From assembly GCA_947044365.1 (NCBI GenBank), contig OX345636.1:48958896-49022895 (forward strand): a DNA stretch of 64,000 bases, given 5' to 3'. The notes under the pieces are model-generated. The model did no database searches. It worked only from the letters and a program-made list of their open reading frames with translations, and was not told where the DNA came from. The stretch comes from Petrosia ficiformis (lineage: Eukaryota; Porifera; Demospongiae; Haplosclerida; Petrosiidae). Of the stretch, positions 39,101 through 54,100 are shown one piece after another; the first letter of the stretch is position 1; each line of letters starts with the position of its first letter. Both the position numbers and the translations under genes were made by a program.

Positions 39101-42100
39101 TCCAATCGCATTCGTTGTAAAATTCTGGTCTACAAGTATTGAGATGATACTATGAAAGAAGACAGTCTCAATGACGGCAAAGATTTGATCACGAATTGAA
39201 CGCCATTTTCATAAATGTATTAGTTAATTTAGCCACATGGGATTAATTGCGCGTGCAGCCGTGCGTATTTGTGTCCTCAGAACACGAAAGCTGTTTACTG
39301 AAACTGCCTGCTATTTTTGGAATCATAAGCATAGTAATAAAGTTTGTGAGCAAATACATTCTTAAAATAATGAGCATAATAATTATTCATATTAAAACCA
39401 TGGTATACTGATAATATAATATTATATACTATGATGAGCACTGCATGAAATGCAGAACAGTTGACACAGAGACTACCACTACTTCTAGTGGCAAAGCTGT
39501 AAGTGAAATAGAAAATAGGCAGCGTCATTTGTAAGTGAAAGAGAATGATAACCAATTCAATAATAATGGATGTAATTATACAAAAGGTTGACCTTCAATG
39601 ATGAACAAGCCTCATAGCAATCTACATAAAATATTCAAAAATCTTCTACCATTCAGAAAAAATCACTAGAAACAAGAATAATAAAAGCACTTTCAATAAA
39701 AATGGAGGAAGATTTAGGGATGTCAAAACCCAAAAAGCATGTGAACAGGACGTTAACATAGGACCTGAAATTAAACAAACCACTTCCATATAAACCTACA
39801 TAAGTACAGCTCTTTGTATTTTGCTTTGTAGCGGTGTAAGTACTTATGTTTTTATTATTATAATAATTTTTGGATATTTTGGTGAAATTAAATATTCAGT
39901 GTAGGCTCAAATTTACTACACTTTTCAATAAAACAGTAATGCATTTCATCCCCTTTAATTTTCTTGTTTTGTATTTTAGATGTTGATGAACCAACTATGA
40001 ACTCCACTACAACATGGTATGTAATAAGTTTAGTATTCTGCTTCACTAAATGCAAATCCAATAGCATAAACATGTTTGAATTAGACCATTCATTTAAAAA
40101 AAAAAAAAGTGTATAGGCAGTCTATTGCTAAACTAATAGAAATAACTTAAATTTTTTCACTATCGAATCTCATTATTTGCATTTTAGTTTATGCGTAGCA
40201 GCATAATTATACAATACACCATACATTAGTCAATCAAAAAATAAGTCACCTAAATTTGACATTTCCCACAAACTAATTATGTTCAAATACATGTACGTAC
40301 TTACCTTGATCGCTCACCATTTTGTACAGGAAGTTAATAAAATTTGGTATCTAGAAGCTTATTAATAACTGTTCCTGGATATAAAATATATTTGCTTCCT
40401 GTAGAAAATAGTGAAATGGTGTCCAATTACAGGGAAAACATTGGATCCCAAAAAATTATTTTTCACGAAAGTGTCATTTTTTGAAAATTAGGTCACACCT
40501 CAACAATTGCAGCACATGTTTTGGAACACAAATAATGAGTCTATGATTATCTTACCGTGAAAAGCTAAGGCAGTGTATATTCCAAAATGGAATATAATAT
40601 ACCGTATTTCCACGAAGAATACCCACACGTCGAATAGTACCTGCCCTCAAATAGTGCCCGCACTATTGTAGTGATTGAATGAAAATAGTATCCACCCTCA
40701 AATAGTACCTGCACCGCCCACATAGGCAATGTGTTCACATTGAAAGGCATACATGTTCAAGTTGAAAGGCATGTTCCGCCCCTCCTAACGCATGCATTTA
40801 ATTAATAGTACCTGCCCTCAAATAGAACCCGCCCTCAATTACTACCCACATCATCCCTGGGCCTGAAATTAATAATACCCACGGGTACTATTCGAGGAAA
40901 CACGGTAGATTATGTAATGTTAGGGTTTCACACATTGTATGCATTTTTCATTTAACAGGACAGAAGGTGTACACAATTCTGAGCTACACATGTAAGATTA
41001 TAGTTGTGAATTTATATTTAGTGTTGTTTTAGTTGACTATAACTAAAATCTGTTTTAGTAAGGCATTATGACAACTAAACTAAAACTAAATTGCAAGTCT
41101 ACTGCAGTAGCTATAACTAACTGCAGTAGCTATAATCTTATTTAGTCAACTATAGCTATAACTGTGGTCATTATTGTCATACTAGAACACTAATAGTAAT
41201 CATACTTTAACCATGATACTACTGTATTAACCATAGCTACTTAATCCATTTGCAGTGCTAAATTCTCAACATAGTTATTTTTTTACGAATTGTTTGAATT
41301 TCTATATGGATGGGATAATCCACCCACTGTTTTCAAGCCAAGTAATATTTGGTCCTAAAGCTTGCTTTATCTTCTTTTGAGCCTAAGGCTTGGTTAATTG
41401 ATTAGAATGACTTGTCCAGAACAACAAAAAATTTCATTTACAAACTGCTCACTCTGGCAAACTGCTAACTCTGCTAAACTTTATTTATAAGATAAGAGAT
41501 GGAGTATAACAAATAACCTTCGACAGAATTACATGTAGGTAATAGGATTTCTTGTAGCAAATGAGAAAAATGATTGACGCTACCATAATATGCAATGAAT
41601 CTACATTTACATTTCCAGATGCACGTATTGCTATTATTTAAACACACTGTCATAATTAGCTTGTTTAGTTAAGCATCACAAACATCAGTATTTACTCTTG
41701 TAGAAATAGTGATGACCTACGTGCATGTATATACTGTATTATTCATTAAATTTTCTCCAATAACAGGAGTGATTCTGCTAACTTTCAACTAAAATCAGTT
41801 GAAGAGCTTAATGATCTTTTCAGGTAATTATTATTATTTATGTATGATTATTACTATTGCAAATGATTTAAATTTTATCCTATGCTATAGCATCAGTTTA
41901 TTTCTTTAAAATAATAAGAATAGATTATACTTGTCATTGTGTATGAGCTAAGCATTTCATGTAGTAATATGATAATATACATAGTCCCTCAGTTTCTGTC
42001 GTTCCTGGTTGCTTTTATCATGTACATCAATAATATTATTGTTAATATTATTGTTAATAATTATTTATCACTAATTGTATCATTCCTTTTGTCACTAAAA

Positions 42101-45100
42101 ACCTCAACTTTCATCAATAGTTAGGAATGATGAATGAACCAACAAAAATGGGTTGTACATGAATGCATATAGCGAAATAGACAAGAAGTGGCTGTAGCTA
42201 GAACTTACAAGCTGCTTCCATAGGTTGACTGTTTTCAGCAATTACAATTATATCAGCAACAAGATTAGTATATGGAGAACAAGACATATGTATCCCTATA
42301 ATTGCTTTGCGATGACTGTGTATCCATTATTGCTGATGGCACTAGTGTCTTTATCTTTCTGTATACTTGAAAACTGTGCCCTGAAGTACGTAACTGCAGT
42401 CTATTTTAATGAAAGAAACTGAAGTACTCCTTCAAAGTTCTAAATAATGACTTCCTCAATCTGGAACAATTTGTTATGATGACCTTATTAGGAAATACAT
42501 TATTTCAAATGTTTCTTCTTGTATTAAGAGTATAACTCCTTTTGTCATGCTTTAACTTATATAAATATAATGGAATTTAGTTATTCATATCGGAGAGTAC
42601 TTAGTAATCTCTATGTAGGAATGGCCTGAAAAACATGGCCGCTCCAGCAAGCATTTCAATTGCAAGTGCTAAGCTGAAACCAGCTATTATGCACAGATAA
42701 GTTTAAATATACATACAACTTTTGATATTGAGTAATTGTATGACTAACAATACCTTTTAGATGGCCTGAGAGATCGTCATTTAAGTAGAGAACTGGGGAG
42801 TAGCAAAATTGACAAAATCTTCATAGCTATAATTATCATTCAATATTATTCACTATTATTTTTATTTTTGTTAAAAATAGAATTCTACGTTTCTGAAGCT
42901 ATTAAAGTAGTTTTAGCACAAATATAAATTTATTTAAAGTTAAATTTAGGGAACAATTGTTGTGTACATAAGTATATATAGCTAGAGTAAAGGCAAAACA
43001 CAAAGAAGTGATACTTATGTACAGTTGTTATGTGGAAGTGGTGTCTAATTTTGTTACTAAGGTACAATCCCTATCCTGTTCCTGTTCTTTTTCAGTTTTG
43101 ATATACACGTATATCCCTACATACTTTACATACTACATACTACATTTAAAAAAATATTTCTTGTATGTACATGTATGTATGTATATATATATATATATAA
43201 TATATGACACTGCCAAATTATTTATTTTAAAAACACAATTAACTATATGTAGAATGTTAAGTAATTAGATTTCTAGCAAATAATAAAACTAGCATGTTTC
43301 ATACTGCCATACTGTGAAGCTACATTCATTAGTTTTTGAACACATAATATTGCTAGTTGAGCTGAAAATCATAAACATCATCATGTTAGTATTCCTGTAG
43401 TAAAATATTAATGACCTATATACAGTGGCATTTATTATTCTTTCACAACCAACAGGACAAAAACACAAGAACCTCATGACATTTTCCATTCGAGGTAAAT
43501 ATCTATGTATGTATGAATACACTGTTTCCCTATAACTGGTTTGAGTGAATGCTTGTTAATCTTCACCCGCTATGAGCCGAGCTTAGGGGTACTATAATTT
43601 ATTTGTGTGTCTGTGTAACGAATATTGTCACTTTGATTGAGCTACCAGCAGGCTTTGAATCATACTGTAATCAAAATAAAAGAAAAAAGGCTTTTTCTAA
43701 AGCTTTCGGTTACAAAGTTATAACTGATACACTGTAAGAACTGATTGGCTGATTGATTGGTTAGATGAGTTTTATTTGCTTAATAGTGCTTTTAAATAAT
43801 TATATTAATAACAAAGCATCTATAGGAACATAGAAAACCAATACTATCATGTTTATAATGGAAAACATTTTTTACTTTTCGTTATAAACATAATTATTAT
43901 AATTATGTTTGAATAATGTATGAATATAATTCTTTCATTTCTTTGTGTCGCTCAAAAGCTCTCAATTTATTTGTAGTTAAGAATAAGAAATGTGTGAATG
44001 AACCACCAATACATACATGTAGGTTTGGCCACAAATGCGTGTAATAAAGTAAACAAGAAGCTTTTACAGCTAGAACTTCCAACCATTTTGAATATCATTA
44101 ACGCCAGTTTTTCCTGCAAGGGTTCTGATTAATGAGATTCAGATTAGTAAGGGTTTAGTGTAGCGGTTGAGTCTTTATGGATATTTTCTCAGTTCTTCAT
44201 GTATGATGTATATTGAATTTTTAATTCAACATTGCAACTTTGAAATACAATATTGGCTTTGTAGAATATATGAATAGTACATTAATAGGTATGTTTACAA
44301 TATAACTAAGTAGGTGTCAACTTGACGTGAATGTAGAAACTGTTGACAATATCCTTATTTTCTGGTTGAATGACACTGCCAAATTATTTATTTTTAAAAC
44401 ACAATTAACTATATGTAGAATGTTAAGTAATTAGATTTCTAGCAAATGCTAAAACTAGCATGTTTCATACTGCCATACTGTGAAGCTACATTCATTAGTT
44501 TTTGAACACATAATATTGCTAGTTGAGCTGAAAATCATAAACATCATCATGTTAGTATTCCTGTAGTAAAATATTAATGACCTATATACAGTGGCATTTA
44601 TTATTCTTTCACAACCAACAGGACAAAAACACAAGAACCTCATGAAGTTTTCCATTCGAGGTAAATATCTATGTATGTATGAATACACTGTTTCCCTATA
44701 ACTGGTTTGAGTGAATGCTTGTTAATCTTCACCCACTATGAGCCGAGCTTAGGGGTACTATAATTTATTTGTGTGTCTGTGTAAAGAATATTGTCACTTT
44801 GATTGAGCTACCAGCAGGCTTTGAATCATACTGGAATCAAAATAAAAGAAAAAAGGCTTTTTCTAAAGCTTTTGGTTACAAAGTTATAACTGATACACTG
44901 TAAGAACTGATTGGCTGATTGATTGGTTAGATGAGTTTTATTTGCTTAATAGCGCTTTTAAATAATTATATTAATAACAAAGCATCTATAGGAACATAGA
45001 AAACCAATACTATCATGTTTTTAATGGAAAACATTTTTTACTTTTCGTTATAAACATAATTATTATAATTATGTTTGAATAATTATGAATATAATTCTTT

Positions 45101-48100
45101 CATTTCTTTGTGTTGCTCAAAAGCTCTCAATTTATTTGTAGTTAAGAATACGAAATGTGTGAATGAACCACCAATACATACATGTAGGTTTGGCCACAAA
45201 TGCATGTAATGAAGTAAACAAGAAGCTTTTACAGCTAGAACTTCCAACCATTTTGAATATCATTAACGCAAATTTTCCTGCAAGATTTCTGATTAATGAG
45301 ATTCAGATTAGTAAGGATTTAGTGTAGCGGTTGAGTCTTTATGGATATTTTCTCAGTTCTTCATGTATGATGTATATTGAATTTTTAATTCAACATTGCA
45401 ACTTTGAAATACAATATTTGGCTTTGTAGAATATATGAATAGTACATTAATAGGTATGTTTACAATATAACTAAGTAGGTGTCAACTTGACGTGAATGTA
45501 GAAACTGTTGACAATATCCTTATTTTCTGGTTGAATGACACTGCCAAATTATTTATTTATAAAACACAATTAACTATATGTAGAATGTTAAGTAATTAGA
45601 TTTCTAGCAAATGCTAAAACTAGCATGTTTCATCCTGCCATACTGTGAAGTTACATTCATTAGTTTTTGAACACACTATCATAATATTGCTAGTTGAGCT
45701 GAAAATCATAAACATCATCATGTTAGTATTCCTGTAGTAAAATATTAATGACCTATATACAGTGGCATTTATTATTCTCTCCCAACCAACAGGACAAAAA
45801 TACAAGAACCTCATGAAGTTTTCCATTCGAGGTAAATATCTATGTATGTATGAATACACTGTTTCCCTATAACTGGTTTGAGTGAATGCTTGTTAGTATT
45901 CCTGTAGTAAAATATTAATGACCTATATACAGTTGCATTTATTATTCTCTCCCAACCAACAGGACAAAAACACAAGAACCTCATGAAGTTTTCCATTCGA
46001 GGTAAATATCTATGTATGTATGAATACACTGTTTCCCAATAACTGGTTTGAGTGAATGCTTGTTAATCTTCACCCACTATGAGCCGAGCTTAGGAGTACT
46101 ATAATTTATTTGTGTGTCTGTGTAAAGAATATTGTCACTTTGATTGAGCTACCAGCAGGCTTTGAATCATACTGGAATCAAAATAAAAGTAAAAAAGGCT
46201 TTTTCTAAAGCTTTTGGTTACAAAGTTATAACTGATACACTGTAAGAACTGATTGGCTGATTGATTGGTTAGATGAGTTTTATTTGCTTAATAGCGCTTT
46301 TAAATAATTATATTAATAACAAAGCATCTATAGGAACATAGAAAACCAATACTATCATGTTTATAATGGAAAACATTTTTTACTTTTCGTTATAAACATA
46401 ATTTTTAATATGCTTCTACACAGATGTATTATCCATAAGGAACATATTAATTGTTTTACTTTCCATAATATATAAACATGTCTATTATGTTTGCAATGGA
46501 AAGTACAGTGTACTATCCAATTAGCAACATAGTTCTTCTCTGTTATCAGAGAGTACGGTAGTACTCTCTATGTAGGGATAGCCCGAAAAAAAAATGGCTG
46601 CCCATACATTTCAATTGCAAATGAAATCTCTGGTAATATATACAAGTAAGTTAAAATATACATAACTTACAATATATTGAGTATTTTCATAACTAACAAT
46701 ACCTTTTAGATGCCCACAGATCTTCGTTAAAGTAGAGAACTGCGAGTAGCAAAATCTTCATATTATTATTATTATTCCTCTTTTTCTGAAAAATAGATTT
46801 CTACGTTTCTGGAGCTACTAAAGTAGTTTTAGCACAAATACAATTTATTTTTTAAGTTAAATTCAGGGGAACAAACTTCGTAATGTTCTGTTTCTTGACC
46901 TAGACAACGAATACTTTCAGCCACTAATGGCAACCTACTTACAAAAAGACGCCATATGTAATAAACTACACCCATAAAACACACTTATTAATTTTAAGTT
47001 AATGGATATCAGATGGTTTCTACAAAACAGATAAGTTGTATAAAATATTAGATGTATTTACTTAGCCAATATACGTAGAATAAACACTAAAATTATAGTA
47101 ACACTTCCACAAATAGAATATGTAAGCAAAATTTTGTAAACCTTACCTAGATGATACTGAACTGTCCATGTACAAATAGTACTATGATAACTGAATGTGC
47201 TTCTGTACTGATGTGTTAGTTGATTACTCTCAGATAAGAAATTTCATCACAATTATGCCACTAACTCATTGTATGTAATAATTATTTTTTATTAAGTTGA
47301 TTAATCAGTGTACTAGATATATATATATATAATATTATAATTATATATATTAATGCTGTCAATGAAACAGAATAGTCATCACGTTTTTGATCAACAATTT
47401 ACCAACAAATTATTATATGGAGTCATTTAAAAATAGAATCGAAGCAAGAATAATATAGAAACATGTTCAAAAATTAAAGAGGATGTAGGAATTTTATAAC
47501 GGATAATTATAATATTGCAGTAAATTTTGAGTACTGTCTTCTTCTGGACACCATTCCTGCAGAAAATATCAATACTGTAAATGAAACAGAATAGTCATCA
47601 TGTATTTGATCAACAATTTTACCAAGTTATTTAAAAACAGAATCGAAACAAGAATAATAAAAAACAATTTGGAAATTGAAAGAGTATGTAGAGATATATA
47701 TCAAAACCGAAAAAGCACAGGAACAAGATGGCTTTAACAACAAAATAAAATACCACTTCCACATAACAACCCTACATCAGTATATATAGCTAGAGTAAAG
47801 GCAAAACACAAAGAAGTGATACTTATGTACAGTTGTTATGTGGAAATGGTGTTTAATTTTGTTGCTAAGGTAAAATCCCTTTCTGTGATTTACTGTTATA
47901 TTTTGACAAACTATCATAATTTTGCTAATGTGATAATTGACTATGTTATACTCCATGCATTTATCAATAAATAGGAATGAAATTCCTGAACTTCAGCCGA
48001 AAACAGAAAAAGAAATGAATACTTTTATAAGGTAGATACATTGTACATATGTATGAATATAATACTTTCATTTCTTTGTGTCACTTAAAAGTTCTCAGTT

Positions 48101-51100
48101 CATTTGTAGTTAGGAATAAGAAACATGTGAATGAACCACTAATACAAACATGTAGGTTTGGCCACAAATGCATGTAACGAAGTAAACAAGAAGTTTTTAC
48201 AGCTAGAACTTCAAACTGACTGTTTTGAATAAAGAATATCACTAATTCCAATTTTCCTGCAAGAGTTCTGATTAATGAGATTCAGATTAGTAAGGGTTTA
48301 GTGTAGTGGTTGGGTCTTTATGGATACTTTCTCAGTTCTTCATGTATCATCTATATTGAATTTTTAACCCTTAGAAGACTGAGCTTGTTTTTCAATATTC
48401 TTCCCATTTCCGACACTGGCAACTCTATTGCATATATTTTGGCCAGTGTTCACTTCCTCTACACCAAACTTGGCTCCTTTTCCGACATGGAGTACTACTT
48501 GCTTACCGGGACTCAAAAGTCCCCAAGCACTTCGTAGGATCAAATCAAATGCAGTGCTCTCTCTCTTTTGACTGGAACTGGGGCGAACAAAATGACCCCA
48601 CTGCATGTTGGCACCAGCTACACCCATGATCAGTTTTCTAGGGGTTAATTCAACATTGCAAGTTTGAAATATGTGACCTAATTTGCGAAAACCACACACT
48701 TTGCGCAAAACAAAATTATTGAGTATAATGAAAAATATGTCAAAAATACTTCCAGGGGCGAATACCATATTATTTGATATTATGAATGTATATTGTCATA
48801 CCTTTCTGTTGGTACTAATTTTACTATGAAATCTGGCAAGATTGTCATACTACAAGCTTTGGAATCACTCCATGGCGTCAGTAAACGGATGAAATGAAAC
48901 GATTTAAACAACGGTAAAAAAACGGGAAACGTTCTATGATGTCATTATTTTTACATTACTATGGCAACGAGTAAACAATGATGTCATTATTTTACATTAC
49001 TATGGCAACTAGTAAACACAGCAGGTAATTAATATTCAAAAATCTAAAATGTCTTTGAGAACAGAGGATAGTATTGCGCGATTGTTAAACCTCGAAAGGC
49101 CTCCAGAGGATAACCAAAGTGGTCTACTAAACCTTCTGGAGGATTATTTTCTTGATGATTTTCCAGGTAAGGAAAGAGATATAATTTAATGAGATAATGA
49201 ATTTAATTTAACCATGCATCATGAATAAAAGGCTCTGTTGATAATGAAATTCATAGTGATGATAGTGGAGATGATACACAGGAAGAGCAAGAGGAGGCAG
49301 AAGACTTGAATCCAGGTATTCCAGATCTTTACCCATCAATGAATAGATAGATGATGAAGCTCTTTTCAGTTGTAGAACCAATAATTTCTCCACCAATAAC
49401 AGTGACACCCACTACAGAGGTACAAATAGAATTAAGAGAAATTGATAAAAAGGAAGAAGAAGAGTTACAAACCTTTTTCAGAGTGGGCTGTGAATGCCAA
49501 CATCAGTGTTCGAAACAGTTCCCTCAACACTACATACGGATGATTCGTAATGACATGGCAGAGCTGTCAAGAGAAGAACTGGATCTTCTAATTATGGGAG
49601 AACTGATGACGAGCCTTCATGATGGAGAGACAACTACAGCATCTAAACATGTTCCGAAGAAGAGGAGCTATTCCCATACTTACTTTTATCACAAAGGGGA
49701 GAAGGTACATAAGTCTAACTTATTTAAATTTCACGTGGTATTTTCAATGGCTGTGCTTTTAGATCTGTCAAAAGACTTTCTTGTTCCTCCATGGTATCGG
49801 GAGATTTCGATTTGATGCCATTAAATCAAGCTATATAAAAGATGGAATAAAACCAAGGTAAGTTACGATTAATTGCCATGAAAATTGATAATTTAAAATT
49901 AATCACAAATTCTAAATTTAGGAGACATGGAAACACTGGCAGGCAGCCTAAAAATGCATTTACACATGAAGAAGAAAATCATGTGGTTTCCTTCATACAA
50001 AATTATAGTGAAGCAAATGCAATTTTATTACCAGGACGTATTCCAGGATATAAGCAATTTAACATCCAGTTGTTGCCATCCAGTACTTCAAAGAGAGCTG
50101 TATATAAGGAGTTTATTAAAGTTAACACAGAAACTCACTTTAGAACTGTATCAGAGAGTGCTTTCAACAGTGTGTGGAGGAAGTATCTACCGCACATAGT
50201 GATTACAAAACCAATGTCAGATCTTTGTTTGCAGTGCCAAAAAAACAGTTCCGCGATTGTTAGAAGCACAAATACTTCAGTTGAAAACCAATCTCTTGTA
50301 AGTTTGCTATAAGAAGTAACAAAAAGCATTAACACCAATTAAAAACTGTTTATAATTATAGGTATTACAGAAAGCAAGACAACACGTTGAGCTAGTAAAA
50401 ATGGAACGAGATTACTACAGATCAATACTTGGGGAGACTAGCAAAGCACTCAAGGAGCTCTTTACACAGAATGAGACCTTCCTTCCCCCATTATCTAGAC
50501 CCATTAACGAGCTTAATATTACAGCTCACTACAGCTTTGACTATGCACAACAGGTTAAAATAACCCCATTTATGTAATAAACACTAAATTAATACCACTC
50601 ATTATAGGTGCACTACCCAAGTAACCCTTTACAACCTGGCCCTATTTACTTTTTAACTCCACGCAAGTGTGGAATCTTCGGTATTTGCTGTGAGGCTATT
50701 CCTCTCCAAACCAACTTTCTAATAGATGAATCATTTGACACAGGTAAATGATTTTCAGATTATTACCCTGTTCATGTTACTGTCAAAATTTCATTTAGGT
50801 AAAGGGGCAAACTCCGTTATAAGCATGCTTAATTATTACATTGAAAAACATGGTCTGCATGCTACAAATATTCATTTGAATGCTGATAATTGCTCAGGGC
50901 AAAACAAAAATAATGCAGTCATTCAGGTATGGCTTTCTTGCTCATACTACATGCACATTGACTCTTCTCTAATCTAAAATTTAGTACCTCATGTGGAGAG
51001 TCCTAACAGGAAGAAACAAGACCATCACTATCTCTTTTTTACCAACTGGGCACACCAAATTCTCCCCAGACTGGTGCTTTGGCTTGATTAAGCAAAGATT

Positions 51101-54100
51101 CCGCCGAACAGAAGTAGGCTGCTTAAATGACATTGCTGATGTAGTGGAACAGTCAGCATCAGTTAATACTGTTCAACTAGTTGGCACACAGGAGGGAGAA
51201 CAACTAGTGGAATTTCACGACTGGACAGGATTCCTCGCACCATTCTTTAATAGGATAAAATCTATCAAAAAGCTCCATCACTTTATTATAGACAGTTCCT
51301 ACCAAGGAATCGTAAAAGTGAAGGAGACATCTGGTAGTTCAGTGACAGATTTGAATCTCCTTAAAAACGATAAACCCTCTCGAAATGACCTCCCACCTCT
51401 AGTTGCTCCACGAGGCTTATCAGCTGAAAGACAGTGGTACTTGTATGATAGAATCAGACAATTTTGTCCTGAAAGCTGCAAGAACACTACATGCCCATTA
51501 CCTGTTGTACCACGTTTATTCACACCAAATGTGTCTCCAGAGCCTTCCACTACTGCTGATACAACAATTAGCCAAGTAAGACGTCGAATTTGTGGAAAAT
51601 GTGGACAAACAGGACACAATCGTCGCTCCTGTAAAAATTACGAAAGAAACTATCAAACAGAAATCTAGAATTACATGCACCATTACAATTATATTTAAAT
51701 ACTTCAAAGCGAAATTAGATAACATTATTATGTATAAACAATTATTGTGAATTTGATATTATTCTACACATACCTTCCTGCAAACTTGAGTGTATCATAC
51801 TTCCAACTGGTAATCATCACCTTCCATACACTTTAAGACACTATAGAATAACTATAAAGTACAGCAAAACAAGCCTTCTTTCTCTATCAAATTTTCAGAC
51901 ATGAGGTGGAACGTCGGAAACGGAAAATTACGGGAAAATTTACTTAATTACATTTTTGCGTTTTTCTCAAAAATTAAATTCCTCAGACTATGATGTTTGA
52001 CAGCTCGTAACTCAGCAACGGAAGCTCTGATTGAGACGAAACAAAAAGGGAAATACACATCAATGCGCCCTCTTTCTGCGGCATACAAAAACTCATTTTC
52101 GGTTTTCCGCTCAAAGTGTGTGGTTTTTCCAAATTAGGTCACATATTAGAATTGTTTTTGGGTTTGTTCCTTATTGAATAGTACATTAATAGGTATGTTT
52201 ATAATAAAATTATTTTGTGATGTAGAAAATAATAACGAATACATAGCTACATAGGTGTCAACTGGACGTGAAGGTAGAAACTGTTGACAATATTTTTTTT
52301 TTCTGGCGGAAAGACACTACCAAAATTATTTGTTTTTAAACTTTATTTATAAACGAAAGAAGAGGGGAAACACAATTAATAATATTATTATTGGCAGAAT
52401 GTTGAAGTCCTAAGTAAGTAATTAGATTCCTAGCAAATGAGAAAAGTAGCATGTTTCATACTGCCATCCTGTGAAGCTACATTCATTAGTTTTTGAACAC
52501 ACTATCATAATATTGCTAGTTGAGCTGAAAATCATAAACATCATCATGTTAGTATTCCTGTAGTAAAATATTAATGACCTATATACAGTGGCATTTATTA
52601 TTCTTTCACAACCAACAGGACAAAAACACAAGAACCTCATGACATTTTCCATTCGAGGTAAATATCTATGTATGTATGAATACACTGTTTCCCTATAACT
52701 GGTTTGAGTGAATGCTTGTTAATCTTCACCCGCTATGAGCCGAGCTTAGGGGTACTATAGTTTATTTGTGTGTCTGTGTAACGAATATTGTCACTTTGAT
52801 TGAGCTACCAGCAGGCTTTGAATCATACTGGAATCAAAATAAAAGAAAAAAGGTTTTTTCTAAAGCTTTCGGTTACAAAGTTATAACTGATACACTGTAA
52901 GAACTGATTGGCTGATTGATTGGTTAGATGAGTTTTATTTGCTTAATAGCGCTTTTAAATAATTATATTAATAACAAAGCATCTATAGGAACATAGAAAA
53001 CCAATACTATCATGTTTTTAATGGAAAACATTTTTTACTTTTCGTTATAAACATAATTATTATAATTATGCTTCCACACAGATAAGGAACATATTAATTG
53101 TTTTACTTTCCATAATATATAAACATGTCTATTATGTTTGCAATGGAAAGTACAGTGTACTATCCAATTAGCAACATAGTTCTTCTCTGTTATCAGAGAG
53201 TACGGTAGTACTCTCTATGTAGGGATAGCCCGAAAAAAAAAATAGCTGCCCATACATTTCAATTGCAAATGAAATCTCTGGTAATATATACAAATAAGTT
53301 AAAATATACATAACTTACAATATATTGAGTATTTTCATAACTAACAATACCTTTTAGATGCCCACAGATCTTCGTTAAAGTAGAGAACTGCGAGTAGCAA
53401 AATCTTCATATTATTATTATTATTCCTCTTTTTCTGAAAAATAGATTTCTAATTTTCTGGAGCTACTAAAGTAGTTTTAGCACAAATACAATTTATTTTT
53501 TAAGTTAAATTCAGGGGAACAAACTTCGTAATGTTCTGTTTCTTGACCTAGACAACGAATACTTTCAGCCACTAACGGCAACCTACTTACAAAAAGACGC
53601 CATATGTAATAAACTACACACTTAAACACACTTTTGTAAATCTTACCTAGATGATACTGAACTGTCCATGTACAAATAGTACTATGATAACTGAATGTGC
53701 TTCTGTACTGATGTGTTAGTTGATTACTCTCAGATAAGAAATTTCATCACAATTATGCCACTAACTCATTGTATGTAATAACTATTTTTTTATTAAGTTG
53801 ATTAATCAGTGTACTAGATATATATATATATATAATATTATAATTATATATATTAATGCTGTCAATGAAACAGAATAGTCATCATGTTTTTGATCAACAA
53901 TTTACCAACAAATTATTATATGGAGTCATTTAAAAATAGAATCGAAGCAAGAATAATATAGAAACATGTTCAAAAATTAAAGAGGATGTAGGAATTTTAT
54001 AACGAATAATTATAATATTGCAGTAAATTTTGAGTACTGTCTTCTTCTGGACACCATTCCTGCAGAAAATATCAATACTGTAAATGAAACAGAATAGTCA

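Larger units (their letters stand above)
43205..46400. repeat. Tandem array of 1.17-kb units, each with a 39-bp microexon
   Basis: The motif TGACACTGCCAAATTATTTA starts units at 43205, 44371 and 45536 (period 1165-1166 bp). Identity between units is very high, including the microexon, its splice sites and the motif 'GATTGGCTGATTGATTGGTT'. In unit 3 about 170 bp around the exon is duplicated again. Confidence 0.9.
45540..48668. repeat. About 3.2-kb segmental duplication, copy 1
   Basis: Matches 52320-55542 in order, containing one 39-bp microexon type and one 57-bp exon, plus the TATGTAGGG element. It was later interrupted by the transposon 48673-52142. Corrected for that insertion the period between copies is about 3.18 kb. 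Confidence 0.85.

Noticed and set aside
43289..46029. Recurring minus-strand open frame beginning [14 protein letters not shown] (several copies, also at 52422 and 55869)
   Set aside because: It is the antisense shadow of the duplicated microexon unit. Repetition comes from tandem duplication and there is no motif, intron structure or independent conservation.
48364..48768. 134-residue minus-strand frame containing [20 protein letters not shown]
   Set aside because: It runs across the left end of the transposon and into duplicated intron sequence. The related stretch at about 54960-55130 and about 38860-38960 does not keep a common frame. It may be an old repeat remnant but is not supportable as a gene.
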